Positions 24,078 to 32,542 of a stretch of 64,000 nt of DNA are shown here, in pieces (positions within the stretch are counted from its first letter, which is position 1; every line of letters begins with the position of its first letter). Source of the stretch: Thermanaerosceptrum fracticalcis. Lineage in GTDB: Bacteria; Bacillota; Peptococcia; DRI-13. Position numbers and translations under genes: made by a program. The notes under the pieces are model-generated. The model searched no databases. It was not told the origin of the DNA and saw only the letters and a program-made list of their open reading frames with translations. Location of the stretch: positions 3,741,412 through 3,805,411 of the forward strand of contig NZ_CP045798.1 of NCBI RefSeq assembly GCF_000746025.2, read 5' to 3'.

Positions 24078-25130
24078 ATGCATATGGCGGATGCTTTAAT
24101 TTCACCTGTTGTAGGTGGAACCATGTGGGCTGCTACAGCAGGAGTTGCAGCTTATTCGATGAAAAAAATCCAGGATGATATGGACGAAAAGAAAATCCCT
24201 TTGATGGGAGTAATGGGAGCTTTTGTTTTTGCTGCCCAGATGATTAATTTTTCAATTCCTGGAACTGGTTCCAGTGGCCACCTTGGAGGTGGCATGTTGC
24301 TCGCTATTTTACTTGGTCCTTATGCCGGATTCCTTACCATGGCCTCAATTCTTGTTATTCAAGCCTTATTTTTTGCAGATGGAGGCTTGTTGGCATTAGG
24401 GTGTAATGTATTCAATCTTGGTTTTTTTACATGTTTTATTGCCTATCCGCTGATATATAAGCGGATCATGGGCAAAGGTTATTCCCCCAAACGCATTTTT
24501 GGAGCAGCAATGCTTTCAGCAATTATAGGCCTTCAGCTTGGAGCCTTCGGCGTCGTACTTGAAACGCTGTTTTCCGGGAAAACAGAATTACCGTTTGGCA
24601 CCTTCGTAATGCTGATGCAACCCATCCATCTTGCGATAGGTGTGGTGGAAGGCCTTATCACTACAGCTATTGTTACATTTGTTTGGAAGGCACGGCCGGA
24701 AATCATTGAGAAAGCTGCTTTGGGAGAAGCACTGGGCAGCATCTCCATAAAAAAGGTTTTAGCTGGTTTTGCTATTGCGGCGGTGATTGCTGGAGGCGTC
24801 TTCTCGTGGTTTGCTTCTACTAATCCTGATGGGCTGGAATGGTCTATGTTTAAGACTGCAGGAAAAGAGGAGCTTGAAGCAACAGATGGCATTCATCAGA
24901 AACTTTCTGAAATCCAGAGCAAAACCGCCTTTTTACCCGATTATAGCTTTAAGACGCCTGAAAACGAGAAGGAACAGAGTGCCGGAGAAGGCGAAGAGTC
25001 CTGGCCTGCTGTGAATAGCGGAACCAGTATTTCAGGGTTAGTTGGCGGCGGTATGACGCTTGCCTTGGCAGCTTTTACTGGGATGACCATCAGCATGATC
25101 AAAAGAAGGAAGAAAAAAGTAATCGTTTGA
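24078..25130 (+). CDS. cbiM: ECF nickel/cobalt transporter substrate-binding subunit, CbiM fused to a PDGLE (CbiN/NikN-like) domain
   Basis: A 350-residue membrane protein. It begins MHMADALISPVVGG; the N-terminal Met-His is a known metal ligand in CbiM/NikM, which supports the ATG at 24078 (GAGGAG nine bases upstream) over earlier starts. Seven segments form the S component. The C-terminal part has NPDGLEWS and a last membrane helix, the PDGLE domain that stands in for CbiN/NikN. CbiQ and CbiO follow. Ni versus Co cannot be decided from sequence alone. Confidence 0.9.
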   Translation: MHMADALISPVVGGTMWAATAGVAAYSMKKIQDDMDEKKIPLMGVMGAFVFAAQMINFSIPGTGSSGHLGGGMLLAILLGPYAGFLTMASILVIQALFFADGGLLALGCNVFNLGFFTCFIAYPLIYKRIMGKGYSPKRIFGAAMLSAIIGLQLGAFGVVLETLFSGKTELPFGTFVMLMQPIHLAIGVVEGLITTAIVTFVWKARPEIIEKAALGEALGSISIKKVLAGFAIAAVIAGGVFSWFASTNPDGLEWSMFKTAGKEELEATDGIHQKLSEIQSKTAFLPDYSFKTPENEKEQSAGEGEESWPAVNSGTSISGLVGGGMTLALAAFTGMTISMIKRRKKKVIV

Positions 25131-25178
25131 AAGTTTGAGGCAGTATGGATAACCTCGCCTTTAATTCTTTGTTAGGAT

Positions 25179-26000
25179 ATGATATGTGCTATGTCAAACA
25201 TCATGAATTCATTATATAATATGCGGCTTCTGGACGACCTGGCTCGGAAAGAAACCTTCATTCACAGGATACATCCCCTCGTGAAGCTTCTAACCACAGT
25301 CATTTACTTGACTGTGGTTGTATCCTTTAACAGATATGAAATCATCGGACTGTTTCCGCTAATTTTTTATCCTGTGCTGGTGTTGGTACTGGCGGAGCTT
25401 CCGATAGGACCTATATTTAGAAGAATACTACTTGTCGAACCTTTTATTATCGGAATAGGTATATTAAACCCATTGTTTGACCACCAGGTCTTTATACTTG
25501 GCGGACTGACCATATCAAGAGGATGGGTCACCTTTTTTTCTGTTTTCTTGAAGTGCGGATTCACAGTGGCTGCCGCGCTTCTCCTTATTGCGACCACAGG
25601 GATGGATAGTCTTGCATCGGCTCTGAGGATGCTGAAAATCCCACGTTTGTTTGTATTACAGTTACTATTGACCTACCGGTATATCTCAGTGCTGATGGAG
25701 GAGGTTGCCCGTACATTAAGGGCTTATTCACTACGGGCTCCTCAGCAGAAGGGCGTTCACCGGAGCGCTTGGGGTTCATTGGCAGGACAGATTATAATAC
25801 GGACGTTTGAAAGGGCGCAGCGTATTTATCAAGCTATGTGCTTAAGAGGTTTTGCAGGGGAATACAATATAGGAGATTACCGGAAGATTAAAGCCTCGGA
25901 TTGGGCCTATCTGGCAGGATGGGTTTTGTTCTTTGCAGTAGCAAGAATTTATAATATCCCTGTAATGATAGGTTCACTGTTAACAGGAGTGGTAAGATGA
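25179..26000 (+). CDS. cbiQ: ECF transporter transmembrane subunit, CbiQ family
   Basis: A 273-residue T component with five membrane segments. The coupling-helix motif appears as ARTLRAYSLRAP and later RAQRIYQAMCLRGF, the Ala-Arg-Gly-type helices that contact the ATPase. ATG 25179 is used because GTTAGGA lies just upstream, but the ribosome site is weak and Met-5 is possible. It overlaps cbiO by four bases. Confidence 0.88.
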   Translation: MICAMSNIMNSLYNMRLLDDLARKETFIHRIHPLVKLLTTVIYLTVVVSFNRYEIIGLFPLIFYPVLVLVLAELPIGPIFRRILLVEPFIIGIGILNPLFDHQVFILGGLTISRGWVTFFSVFLKCGFTVAAALLLIATTGMDSLASALRMLKIPRLFVLQLLLTYRYISVLMEEVARTLRAYSLRAPQQKGVHRSAWGSLAGQIIIRTFERAQRIYQAMCLRGFAGEYNIGDYRKIKASDWAYLAGWVLFFAVARIYNIPVMIGSLLTGVVR

Positions 26001-26764
26001 GTCACCATATAACAGAGGTAAAAGATTTGCATTATATTTACCCGGATGGCCACAGGGCAATAAATGGTATGTCCTTCCGAATCCACCATGGAGAGTCGGT
26101 GGGAATTATAGGAGCAAACGGAGCAGGCAAGTCAACACTACTGATGCTGCTTATGGGTGTTCTTTTCCCATGCCAAGGAGAAATTCGCGTGGGTGAAGTT
26201 CAATTGACAAAAAAGACACTTCCCATGATTCGGCAAAGGCTGGGTATGGTTTTTCAGGATCCAGACGACCAGTTGTTCATGACCACGGTTTATGATGATG
26301 TGGCTTTTGGTCCCCGCAATTACAAACTAGACGAAAAGGAAGTTGAAAAGCGCGCCTTTCAAGCATTGGAGATGGTTGGGATTCTTCATCTGAAAGATCG
26401 TGCGCCCTTCAAATTGTCGGGAGGTGAAAAGCGTGCTGCCGCCATTGCATCTGTGCTTTCCATGCAACCTGATATTTTGGTGATGGATGAACCGACCGCT
26501 GCCCTCGATCCCAAATCCAGACGGAGGGTCATGAGATTGCTTCAAAGCTTTGCGCACACAAAAATCATAACAAGCCACGATTTGGATATGGTATTCGAAC
26601 TTTGTGAAAGAACTATTGTTATAAAAGACGGGGAAATCGCATCAGACGGTCCTACTTCAGAAATTCTTGTGAATGCAGAATTGATGGATGCATGTGGACT
26701 TGAGGTACCGCTGGCACTTCAAAATTGTCCTGTATGCAGAACAAAAAAAGACAGACATTTGTAG
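25997..26764 (+). CDS. cbiO: ECF transporter ATP-binding subunit, CbiO family
   Basis: A 255-residue ABC ATPase that powers the CbiMQ complex. It has Walker A GANGAGKST, Q-loop VFQDPDDQLF, signature LSGGEKR, Walker B ILVMDEPTAALDP and switch TSHD. The start overlaps the cbiQ stop (ATGA). A cysteine-rich end (CPVCRTKK) extends past the usual fold. One ATPase gene is enough for a homodimer in dedicated Ni/Co systems. Confidence 0.92.
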   Translation: MSHHITEVKDLHYIYPDGHRAINGMSFRIHHGESVGIIGANGAGKSTLLMLLMGVLFPCQGEIRVGEVQLTKKTLPMIRQRLGMVFQDPDDQLFMTTVYDDVAFGPRNYKLDEKEVEKRAFQALEMVGILHLKDRAPFKLSGGEKRAAAIASVLSMQPDILVMDEPTAALDPKSRRRVMRLLQSFAHTKIITSHDLDMVFELCERTIVIKDGEIASDGPTSEILVNAELMDACGLEVPLALQNCPVCRTKKDRHL

Positions 26765-26772
26765 ACTGAACA

Positions 26773-27060
26773 GTGAATAAAACAGCTATTGTTACCCGAG
26801 CTTCCAGAGGGATTGGAAGAGCCACAACTGAGTTGATGGCTTTAAATGGATACAATGTAGTGAATCCAATACCTTAATTCTGAGAAAGAATCTTACTCAC
26901 TGCTTGAAAAGCTGGAAAAATAAAACTGCAAAGGTATATTATGCAAGGCTAATATAACAGAGCGGAAACAGGTTGAAGCAATAGTAGAAAAATGTCTGGA
27001 TTCTTTTGGGCAAATTGATGTTTTGGTGAATAATGCTGGTATAATAGCACAGAAGGGTGT
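26773..27060 (+). pseudogene. short-chain dehydrogenase/reductase (FabG-like) remnant
   Basis: GTG 26773 opens AIVTRASRGIGRATTELM, the cofactor-binding motif of SDR enzymes with the usual TGAS glycine changed to Arg. After stops and frame changes, ANITERKQVEAIVEKC and GQIDVLVNNAG give the next family motif. The remaining half with the Tyr/Lys active site is absent; the frame runs straight into the PAP2 gene. It is decayed and was cut at the PAP2 junction. Confidence 0.85.
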
Positions 27061-27076
27061 GGATTTGCTCAATTCG

Positions 27077-27973
27077 ATGGATACCAAAAATATTTTTACT
27101 CGTGGTGCTCGCTTTTTTTTAGAAGGGCTATTGATTTTTATTTTGGGGACTAAGGCTCAGGATTTTCTAAACAATTATTTTGAAATCATTACCGTTGTAG
27201 TTACTCTTTTGGTAGTTGTACTATATCTAATTTCTAGAAATACAAAGGTAGTTTTCTGCCTCAGAAAAGTATGGATAACAATTCGTTTAAAAATCGAAGA
27301 TTTATTTGCTAAAAAGCTTTCACCTCTTGGAGTTTTTCGCAACTACCTGGTAGGGGGCTTAGCTCTAGGTCTGGGATTTATGCTGTTATTCGCCCAGCTA
27401 GCTAAGGCACTGATTAATAATGAATTAAAGATATTTGATCAAATAGTAACTGATGCAGTAACTCTTATTAACAGTCCATTGACAACGCAAATTATGAAAG
27501 TGATAACCACGATGGGGTCTTGGGTTATTATGATTTCTCTTGCCCTTGTAGCCTGGTTTTTTCTCCTCAAAATGAAAAAGCACTTTTGGGATTCTATTAT
27601 GGTTATTACGGCCTTAGCCGGTAGTTGGCTCATGAATGAACTGTTAAAATGGATTTTTCATCGTAGTAGGCCCGATATTGCAAGATTAGTAACAGCAACG
27701 GGGTATAGTTTTCCTAGTGGTCATGCCATGGTATCTTTTGCTTTTTACGGAATGCTCGCTTATCTAATGTGGATTAACTTAAAGACAAGGGGACTTAAAT
27801 ATCTCTTTACCTTTATCTTTTTATTCTTAGTTTTGTCAATTGGTATAAGCCGAATCTATTTAGGTGTTCATTACCCTAGTGATGTTTTAGCAGGTTTTGC
27901 TGCCGGGGGATTCTGGCTAGTAGGATGTATTCTGGGATTACAGGCTATTAGGTACTATAAAGGTGATATATAG
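27077..27973 (+). CDS. PAP2 family lipid phosphatase
   Basis: A 298-residue membrane phosphatase acting on lipid phosphates or pyrophosphates. All three catalytic motifs are visible: KWIFHRSRP, PSGHA and SRIYLGVHYPSD, placed between the C-terminal membrane helices. The N-terminal third adds two or three helices. I chose ATG 27077, although no good ribosome site precedes it. The same frame extends upstream into SDR sequence (VNNAGIIAQKG), so the gene seems to have landed inside the old SDR gene, and its original leader may be lost. Confidence 0.82.
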   Translation: MDTKNIFTRGARFFLEGLLIFILGTKAQDFLNNYFEIITVVVTLLVVVLYLISRNTKVVFCLRKVWITIRLKIEDLFAKKLSPLGVFRNYLVGGLALGLGFMLLFAQLAKALINNELKIFDQIVTDAVTLINSPLTTQIMKVITTMGSWVIMISLALVAWFFLLKMKKHFWDSIMVITALAGSWLMNELLKWIFHRSRPDIARLVTATGYSFPSGHAMVSFAFYGMLAYLMWINLKTRGLKYLFTFIFLFLVLSIGISRIYLGVHYPSDVLAGFAAGGFWLVGCILGLQAIRYYKGDI

Positions 27974-28115
27974 AATTACACTCGATATATTGGAATGCAG
28001 CAGGCAGAACATCTACGACTTAATTAAGCGCGGCAAATTGCGTCCCATAAAAGAAATGGCAAAAGATCGGCTTTTCCTCCGAAGTGAAGTGGAAGCCCGG
28101 AAGAACACAATCTGA
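27974..28115 (+). pseudogene. excisionase-like helix-turn-helix fragment
   Basis: The frame after the PAP2 stop encodes ITLDILECSRQNIYDLIKRG then KDRLFLRSEVEARK, a MerR/excisionase-type (HTH_17) DNA-binding domain. It has no start codon or ribosome site of its own and looks like the surviving end of a longer gene, possibly from an older mobile element. From here to 28469 I see no intact gene, only a GGTGGC/GCCACC hairpin near 28241 and the terminator at 28346. Confidence 0.6.
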
Positions 28116-28345
28116 GAAGAGGTTTTTGACTTGATATGGGGCCTAAATCAAATATACCGCCTAAAATCATCAAAAATATCAAGTATACTGGCAAAAGAGA
28201 TAAATTTAATCAAGTAAAAAAACGATGAGATAAGAAAAAGGTGGCGTGATAGCCACCTGGTAAAAGAACGATATGATATGTTAAAATTGATTCATGATTC
28301 ACGAGTTATCTATCTAACAATTTTATAGGTCGCCTTCGCGGCCAC

Positions 28346-28387
28346 CCGCCCTTAGCCTTTTTAGCTATGAGGCGGTTTTTATTTTTT
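28346..28387 (+). terminator. intrinsic terminator left of the prophage junction
   Basis: CCGCC (28346-28350) and TAGC (28353-28356) pair with GCTA (28364-28367) and GGCGG (28371-28375), followed by TTTTTATTTTTT. Confidence 0.75.
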
Positions 28388-28468
28388 GGGGGGGTGTATT
28401 GAATTTTTGTCTGGCATTTGTTGAGCATTTAACATTTTTCTTGCCTAACTAAAATCCCTGAAAGTCAA

Positions 28469-28528
28469 TGGTGCCGCGGAAGGGACTTGAACCCCCACGC
28501 CCTCGCGAGCGGCAGATTTTGAGTCTGC
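28469..28528 (-). other. tRNA-Leu(CAA) 3' half: prophage attachment-site remnant
   Basis: Read on the minus strand, 28528 to 28469 gives the anticodon arm GCAGA-CTCAAAA-TCTGC (anticodon CAA), a variable arm, the T arm with GGTTCAAGTCC, and the acceptor end CCGCGGCACCA. The D arm and the 5' acceptor strand, which would start GCCGCGG, are absent; unrelated sequence follows at 28529. With an integrase gene 180 bases away this is best explained as the displaced 3' end left when the prophage entered a tRNA-Leu gene. The restored tRNA should lie at the other prophage end. Confidence 0.88.
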
Positions 28529-28710
28529 TTTGTTGTGTTTCGCTCAATTTTTTCACATATTCAGTATTATCAAGGTTTTAAAAGTCATTGATTTATCAGA
28601 TAAAAGTTGCGCAAAAGGTAATTGTTTAAATTAATTTTAACAGCGTTAAAATATACTTTAACGTTTTGTCTGGCATTTTGTCTGGCACGAAATATAGAGA
28701 GGCCGCCCTT

Positions 28711-29814
28711 TTAGGTGGCCTCTTGATTATTTTGTCCGGCATTTTCTTTTTGTTTTTTTCCTCTGGGAAGTAGTTGTCTAATGTTATCATCCAGAATCTT
28801 TTCTTTATCCAGGCCCAGGTGCTGGTATATCCCTTTGAGCGTTTGAATGTCGTGGCCTAACCTTTTTGCGGCATACTGGTCCGGGATGCCCTGGGCATAC
28901 AACCAGGATGCGTGATAGTGGCGCAGGTCATGAAAACGAATGTCAGGGAGGTTTTTCTCTTTGACTATTCGGGCCCAGCGGTGAGTGTATCCTCCCGGTA
29001 CATAGTCAAATATCTTATCGGGGATTTTTCCTTTTTTGATTATATAGTCATTGAGTAGATCCATCAGATATTCAGGAACCGCTATCTCTCTGACACCGTT
29101 TGCCGACTTGGGAGGCTTGTACTCCCATTCGTATTGGTCATTCACGGCCAGGCTTTCGTCAACTCTGATAACCCCTCTTTCCCGAAAAATATCATTTGGT
29201 TTAAGGGCGCATATTTCACCCAGTCTAAGCCCACACCAGGCCGCCAGAAGAATGAAAAGCTCATCTATAGTACCTTTCACTGCCTCATGAATTTGAGCGA
29301 ACTCAGCGTCATTTGGAACATGTGGGACGTATTTCTCTTTCTTGGGAAGCTCAATGTATTTAAGTGGGTTTTTGTCTCTCAGGGCCTCCCTAAGAATTTT
29401 ATTTAAAACGGTCATTAGTTTACAGGTAGTATTGGCGGAAACGGTTTTCAGTTTTTCGGCCATAAAGCGGCGAAGTAATATTTCATTTCCGGCCAGCTTG
29501 TCCAGCTTCATGTTGCCAAAAAAAGGCGCATAGTGTGCGCGCAGGTACATCTTGTATAGTTTCACTGTGGAAGGAGAGAGTCTTTTTTCGTTGAGTCCTA
29601 TCCATTCCTCTATCCAATCAACGACTTTGATTTTCTTGAGGGAGCCACCGTTATTCCATGCCTCCAGCTCCTGTTCCCTTTCCCTGGCAGCAGCCTTGCA
29701 CTCGTGCCAACTGTCCCGGGTGATGTATTCTATGATCTTTTTCCCATTTGCATCCCGGCCAACATATATGGCAGCCTGATATGTCCCGTTTGGCCGCTTC
29801 CTTATGTTTGCCAT
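28711..29814 (-). CDS. int: prophage integrase (tyrosine recombinase)
   Basis: A 367-residue tyrosine recombinase. An N-terminal arm-binding beta region (GTYQAAIYVGRDANGKKII), a SAM-like core-binding domain (about 60-165) and the catalytic domain with GLRLGEI (Arg I), HDLRHYHASW (His-x-x-Arg), LGHDIQT and the nucleophile in GIYQHLG. It should integrate the phage at the tRNA-Leu gene, whose 3' half lies just beyond its stop. Its start abuts the repressor gene, so the two form one minus-strand lysogeny unit. Confidence 0.95.
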   Translation of the reverse strand: MANIRKRPNGTYQAAIYVGRDANGKKIIEYITRDSWHECKAAAREREQELEAWNNGGSLKKIKVVDWIEEWIGLNEKRLSPSTVKLYKMYLRAHYAPFFGNMKLDKLAGNEILLRRFMAEKLKTVSANTTCKLMTVLNKILREALRDKNPLKYIELPKKEKYVPHVPNDAEFAQIHEAVKGTIDELFILLAAWCGLRLGEICALKPNDIFRERGVIRVDESLAVNDQYEWEYKPPKSANGVREIAVPEYLMDLLNDYIIKKGKIPDKIFDYVPGGYTHRWARIVKEKNLPDIRFHDLRHYHASWLYAQGIPDQYAAKRLGHDIQTLKGIYQHLGLDKEKILDDNIRQLLPRGKKQKENAGQNNQEAT

Positions 29815-30450
29815 TTATCTCACCTCCGATTTAAAAAATATTGCCTTACCAATAATTTTTATATCTTTATTGTCTTTTTTTGTTATGATTATGTCTTTAT
29901 AGTTTGGGTTTTCGGCACGAAGTATTATTGTGCCGTTGAGCTTGTACACTCTTTTTAAAGTGGCCTCTTCATTGTCGATTAGGACGGCAGCAATTTCGCC
30001 GTTTTCTACGTCAGATTGTTTACGTATATAAACAATGTCTCCATCTAAAATGCGAGCATTTATCATGCTGTCCCCTTTGACCCGAAGACAGAAGTCAGCG
30101 TGAAAGTTATCTGGTACGTATTCGTAACTCTCGATGTTTTCCTGGGCAAAAATGGGGGTTCCTGCGGCAATTGTGCCGATGACAGGGAGTTTTTTGCAGT
30201 TTTCCTCGCCCCCAAATTTGTTATCTGATTTTCCCGCCATATAGCTTATAGATACTCCAAAAAAATCAGCGATTTGCTCAACTATAGTAAACCTTTTGGG
30301 AGTATGTATATTATTTTCATATCTTGAAACTATTGATTTATTTAATATTGTACCTGGATATTTACGATTAAACGCTTCTATAAATTCATCCATAGTCAAT
30401 CCGCTTTCTTTCCTTAATTCATAAAGCCTATCGCCAAAAGTTTTTGGCAT
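29815..30450 (-). CDS. CI/LexA-like prophage repressor (XRE + S24 peptidase)
   Basis: A 211-residue repressor. The N-terminal XRE helix-turn-helix covers about 1-70. The S24 part has a self-cleavage site in GTIAAGTP (Ala-Gly), the nucleophile in VKGDSM near 127 and the general-base Lys in ATLKRVY near 164. It should keep the prophage silent and be cleaved with RecA help after DNA damage. It is divergent from the cro-like gene, and the promoters of both lie in the 178-base gap. Confidence 0.93.
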   Translation of the reverse strand: MPKTFGDRLYELRKESGLTMDEFIEAFNRKYPGTILNKSIVSRYENNIHTPKRFTIVEQIADFFGVSISYMAGKSDNKFGGEENCKKLPVIGTIAAGTPIFAQENIESYEYVPDNFHADFCLRVKGDSMINARILDGDIVYIRKQSDVENGEIAAVLIDNEEATLKRVYKLNGTIILRAENPNYKDIIITKKDNKDIKIIGKAIFFKSEVR

Positions 30451-30476
30451 AATTATCTTCCTTTCTAAACAACAAA

Positions 30477-30526
30477 ATTAAAATATATTTTAATCGTATT
30501 ATACCCCAAAAATTGCGCTTTAACAA
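30477..30526 (-). promoter_or_regulatory. repressor promoter with overlapping palindromic operator
   Basis: On the minus strand TTGTTA (30526-30521) and TATAAT (30503-30498) are 17 bases apart. The perfect 18-bp palindrome ATTAAAATATATTTTAAT (30477-30494) covers the expected start of transcription and is a candidate operator. Confidence 0.7.
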
Positions 30527-30556
30527 CAAATATTTAAAAATGAGTAAATAAAGTTG

Positions 30557-30584
30557 TTGACTACGAAATATGTAATGGTATAAT
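30557..30584 (+). promoter_or_regulatory. early rightward prophage promoter
   Basis: TTGACT (30557-30562) and TATAAT (30579-30584) with 16-base spacing, about 45 bases before the cro-like start. TTGCGCTTTAACAACA (30513-30528) and TTACGCAATAACAACA (30593-30608) are related elements flanking the promoter and may be repressor sites. Confidence 0.8.
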
Positions 30585-30627
30585 AAAATTAAGTTACGCA
30601 ATAACAACAGATCGGAGGTGATCACTC

Positions 30628-30879
30628 ATGAAAAAGAGTAATAAACCGCTTAAACATCAGCCATATCTGAGGTTTAAGCTTTTTCTTTTGGAGAATAGAA
30701 TAAAACAAAAGGAAGTCGCTAAACTACTTAATGTAAGCCATGTCACAGTCAGTCAAAAAATAAATGGAACTCTTGATTTTTCATTCTCAGAAGTTGAAAA
30801 AATATGCCAACACTATGGAATAGAGTTGGATATTTTTTCAACTAAAAAGTTGCGTAATAGCAACACCAAGCTAGCATAG
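30628..30879 (+). CDS. Cro-like XRE helix-turn-helix regulator
   Basis: An 83-residue DNA-binding protein: FLLENRIKQKEVAKLLNVSH and VTVSQKINGTLDFSFSEVEK form the XRE helices. It is the first gene right of the divergent promoters, the Cro position, and presumably represses the repressor promoter. GGAGGTGATC precedes the ATG. Confidence 0.88.
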   Translation: MKKSNKPLKHQPYLRFKLFLLENRIKQKEVAKLLNVSHVTVSQKINGTLDFSFSEVEKICQHYGIELDIFSTKKLRNSNTKLA

Positions 30880-30946
30880 AGAGCTATACATATCTATGCC
30901 ACTAACCCTGCCCCATTATGCAAACCGGGAAGAAAGGAGGCCATGT

Positions 30947-31723
30947 ATGAGTAATCTAGCCTTAATCAAATCCGAACACTTCGGAGATATTCAATGTGAT
31001 TTCTACCGAAACGAACAAGAGCAAATCTGTATGACTACCGAGCAACTAGGACAAGCCTTGGGTTATGAATACCCCAAGCAAGCAATCAGCAAAATACTTG
31101 ACCGCTACCCGTACTTAAGAGAGATTGAATTCTCAGGGGTAGTCAAATTGGGTACCCCTTCCGGAGTTCAGGAAACCCGCGTATTCACCGAGGACGGCAT
31201 TTACGAAGTAACCTTTTTGGCCAAAACGGAAAAGGCCCGCGCATTCCGTGCCTGGGTGCGCAAAATCCTCAAGGCCCTCCGCAAGGGCGAGGTCGTCGTA
31301 GTATCCCCGGACAAGCTCCAGGAGCTCGAAATAAAACGCATGAACGCCGAAGCCAGGCTGATAAACGCAAGAGTACGGCAGGCCAAGTTAATCCTGCAAT
31401 CCAAAGACGGGAAATCACTCAGCCCCGTATCAGTTGAACTGCTCAACATTAACGCGCTGGAAGTACTGACCGACAGCAAAATTAACTATCGCCCGGAGGT
31501 GGAAAAAACATACACCGCATCAGATATAGCCAAAGAAACAGGAATAAGCGCTAACAAAATAGGTAAGATTGCTAATGCGAACGGACTGAAAACGCCCGAG
31601 TACGGCATCAGCGTGCTGGACAAGTCTCCGTATAGTGACAAGCAAGTGCCAAGTTGGCGGTATAACGAAAAGGGCCGTCAGAAGCTGCTAGAACTGCTAA
31701 AAACAAAAGTGAAGGAGCGATGA
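30947..31723 (+). CDS. phage antirepressor with BRO N-terminal domain
   Basis: A 258-residue protein. The BRO-N domain is visible as ICMTTEQLGQALGYEYPKQAI and FTEDGIYEVTFLAKTEKARAF with RAWVRKILKALR. A helical linker and a second DNA-binding-like domain (TASDIAKETGISANKIGKIA) follow. Such antirepressors bind or sidestep the CI-type repressor during induction. ATG 30947 is supported by AAGGAGG; an upstream ATG at 30896 is not. Confidence 0.88.
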   Translation: MSNLALIKSEHFGDIQCDFYRNEQEQICMTTEQLGQALGYEYPKQAISKILDRYPYLREIEFSGVVKLGTPSGVQETRVFTEDGIYEVTFLAKTEKARAFRAWVRKILKALRKGEVVVVSPDKLQELEIKRMNAEARLINARVRQAKLILQSKDGKSLSPVSVELLNINALEVLTDSKINYRPEVEKTYTASDIAKETGISANKIGKIANANGLKTPEYGISVLDKSPYSDKQVPSWRYNEKGRQKLLELLKTKVKER

Positions 31724-31726
31724 AAC

Positions 31727-31942
31727 ATGGAAACTATTCTCTCTAATTTTTATCTCAAGTATAAGCTTGCCGAGGGCGTTGAGATCAGGGTTGAACTGAC
31801 CGAGGATAATGTGTTTACGCGTTGCCCTGGATGCGGGGCTGAAGTCCAGGTTGATGAAAACATGCTGTTTCATGTGTACACCCAAGGCGATCTTTACAGC
31901 ACCAATTTTTACTGCGGCGAGTGCGGCTTGAAAGCGAGGTGA
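31727..31942 (+). CDS. small zinc-ribbon protein
   Basis: A 71-residue phage protein of unknown role. Two cysteine pairs, CPGCGAE and CGECG, 30 residues apart should bind zinc. AAGGAG precedes the ATG; it begins three bases after the antirepressor stop. Confidence 0.75.
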   Translation: METILSNFYLKYKLAEGVEIRVELTEDNVFTRCPGCGAEVQVDENMLFHVYTQGDLYSTNFYCGECGLKAR

Positions 31943-31946
31943 AACA

Positions 31947-32225
31947 ATGACAAGAGAACATCCATGTTGTCTATGCCCTGCCCTGGAGAGTGATTTTAAA
32001 AACAATGTTTGTGCAGACTGCGGCTTCATCAAAAAATACACAGATGAGCGAGGCTGGATATATTTTGTCCGGGGCGGAATCGGAGGCGTACATAAAACTT
32101 TCTACCGCAAACCAGGGAACAATAAAGAAAAAGCTTGCAGCATATTCCCCTGGCACCAGACTTTTGTTCAAGCTCAGATTGATCTGAACAAAACAGCAAA
32201 AGCTAGAGGCTGGCAAGTAGTTTAA
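31947..32225 (+). CDS. small cysteine-containing phage protein
   Basis: A 92-residue protein, unknown. The first 30 residues hold CCLC and CADCG, a possible zinc site; the rest is basic and aromatic. It follows the zinc-ribbon gene by four bases. Confidence 0.7.
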   Translation: MTREHPCCLCPALESDFKNNVCADCGFIKKYTDERGWIYFVRGGIGGVHKTFYRKPGNNKEKACSIFPWHQTFVQAQIDLNKTAKARGWQVV

Positions 32226-32243
32226 GAAGAGGTGTACAAGCTT

Positions 32244-32447
32244 ATGAGAATGGGCAAACGGCCAACCCTGCGGCAAAAAATCCTCATTTCGTCCAAACGC
32301 CTGAACCCTGACAATTGGCTTGTATTGCAAGACAGGCCTGACGCTTTGGTGATATTGCACCGACACAGCACCAAGCCGAGAGAAATACCGAAGGGAGGGG
32401 GTGAGCACAAATGCCAGTCACTTACAAAAATTCGAGCAACAAAATAA
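32244..32447 (+). CDS. DUF6906-like small phage protein
   Basis: A 67-residue protein with GKRPTLRQKILISSKRLNPD followed by NWLVLQDRPDALVILHR, matching a small protein family common in Firmicute phages (DUF6906). Role unknown. ATG 32244 is chosen; a GTG at 32232 has no room for a ribosome site. Confidence 0.7.
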   Translation: MRMGKRPTLRQKILISSKRLNPDNWLVLQDRPDALVILHRHSTKPREIPKGGGEHKCQSLTKIRATK

Positions 32448-32542
32448 CTTTAGAACAGGCCATATGGCTTTATGAAAAAGGCATTGCAGTAACTATCGAA
32501 GACGGTAAACACGTGACCTTCAAAGGAGGCGAAGAAGATTGA
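32411..32542 (+). CDS. 43-residue phage protein
   Basis: The frame encodes a 43-residue product starting MPVTYKNSSNKITLEQAIWL, with AGGGAGGGGG upstream of ATG 32411. It overlaps the previous gene by 37 bases and the next by four. Unrecognised; the tight packing and ribosome site support it. Confidence 0.6.
   Translation: MPVTYKNSSNKITLEQAIWLYEKGIAVTIEDGKHVTFKGGEED

Noticed and set aside
27023..27076. TTG 27023 as the PAP2 start
   Set aside because: These codons are clearly SDR-derived (VNNAGIIAQKG); a start at 27077 is preferred, though neither has a good ribosome site.
28469..28560. Complete tRNA-Leu gene
   Set aside because: The D arm and the 5' acceptor strand are absent; only the 3' half is present.
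30428..30625. 65-codon minus-strand open frame in the lysogeny gap
   Set aside because: It overlaps both promoters and operators and has no ribosome site.
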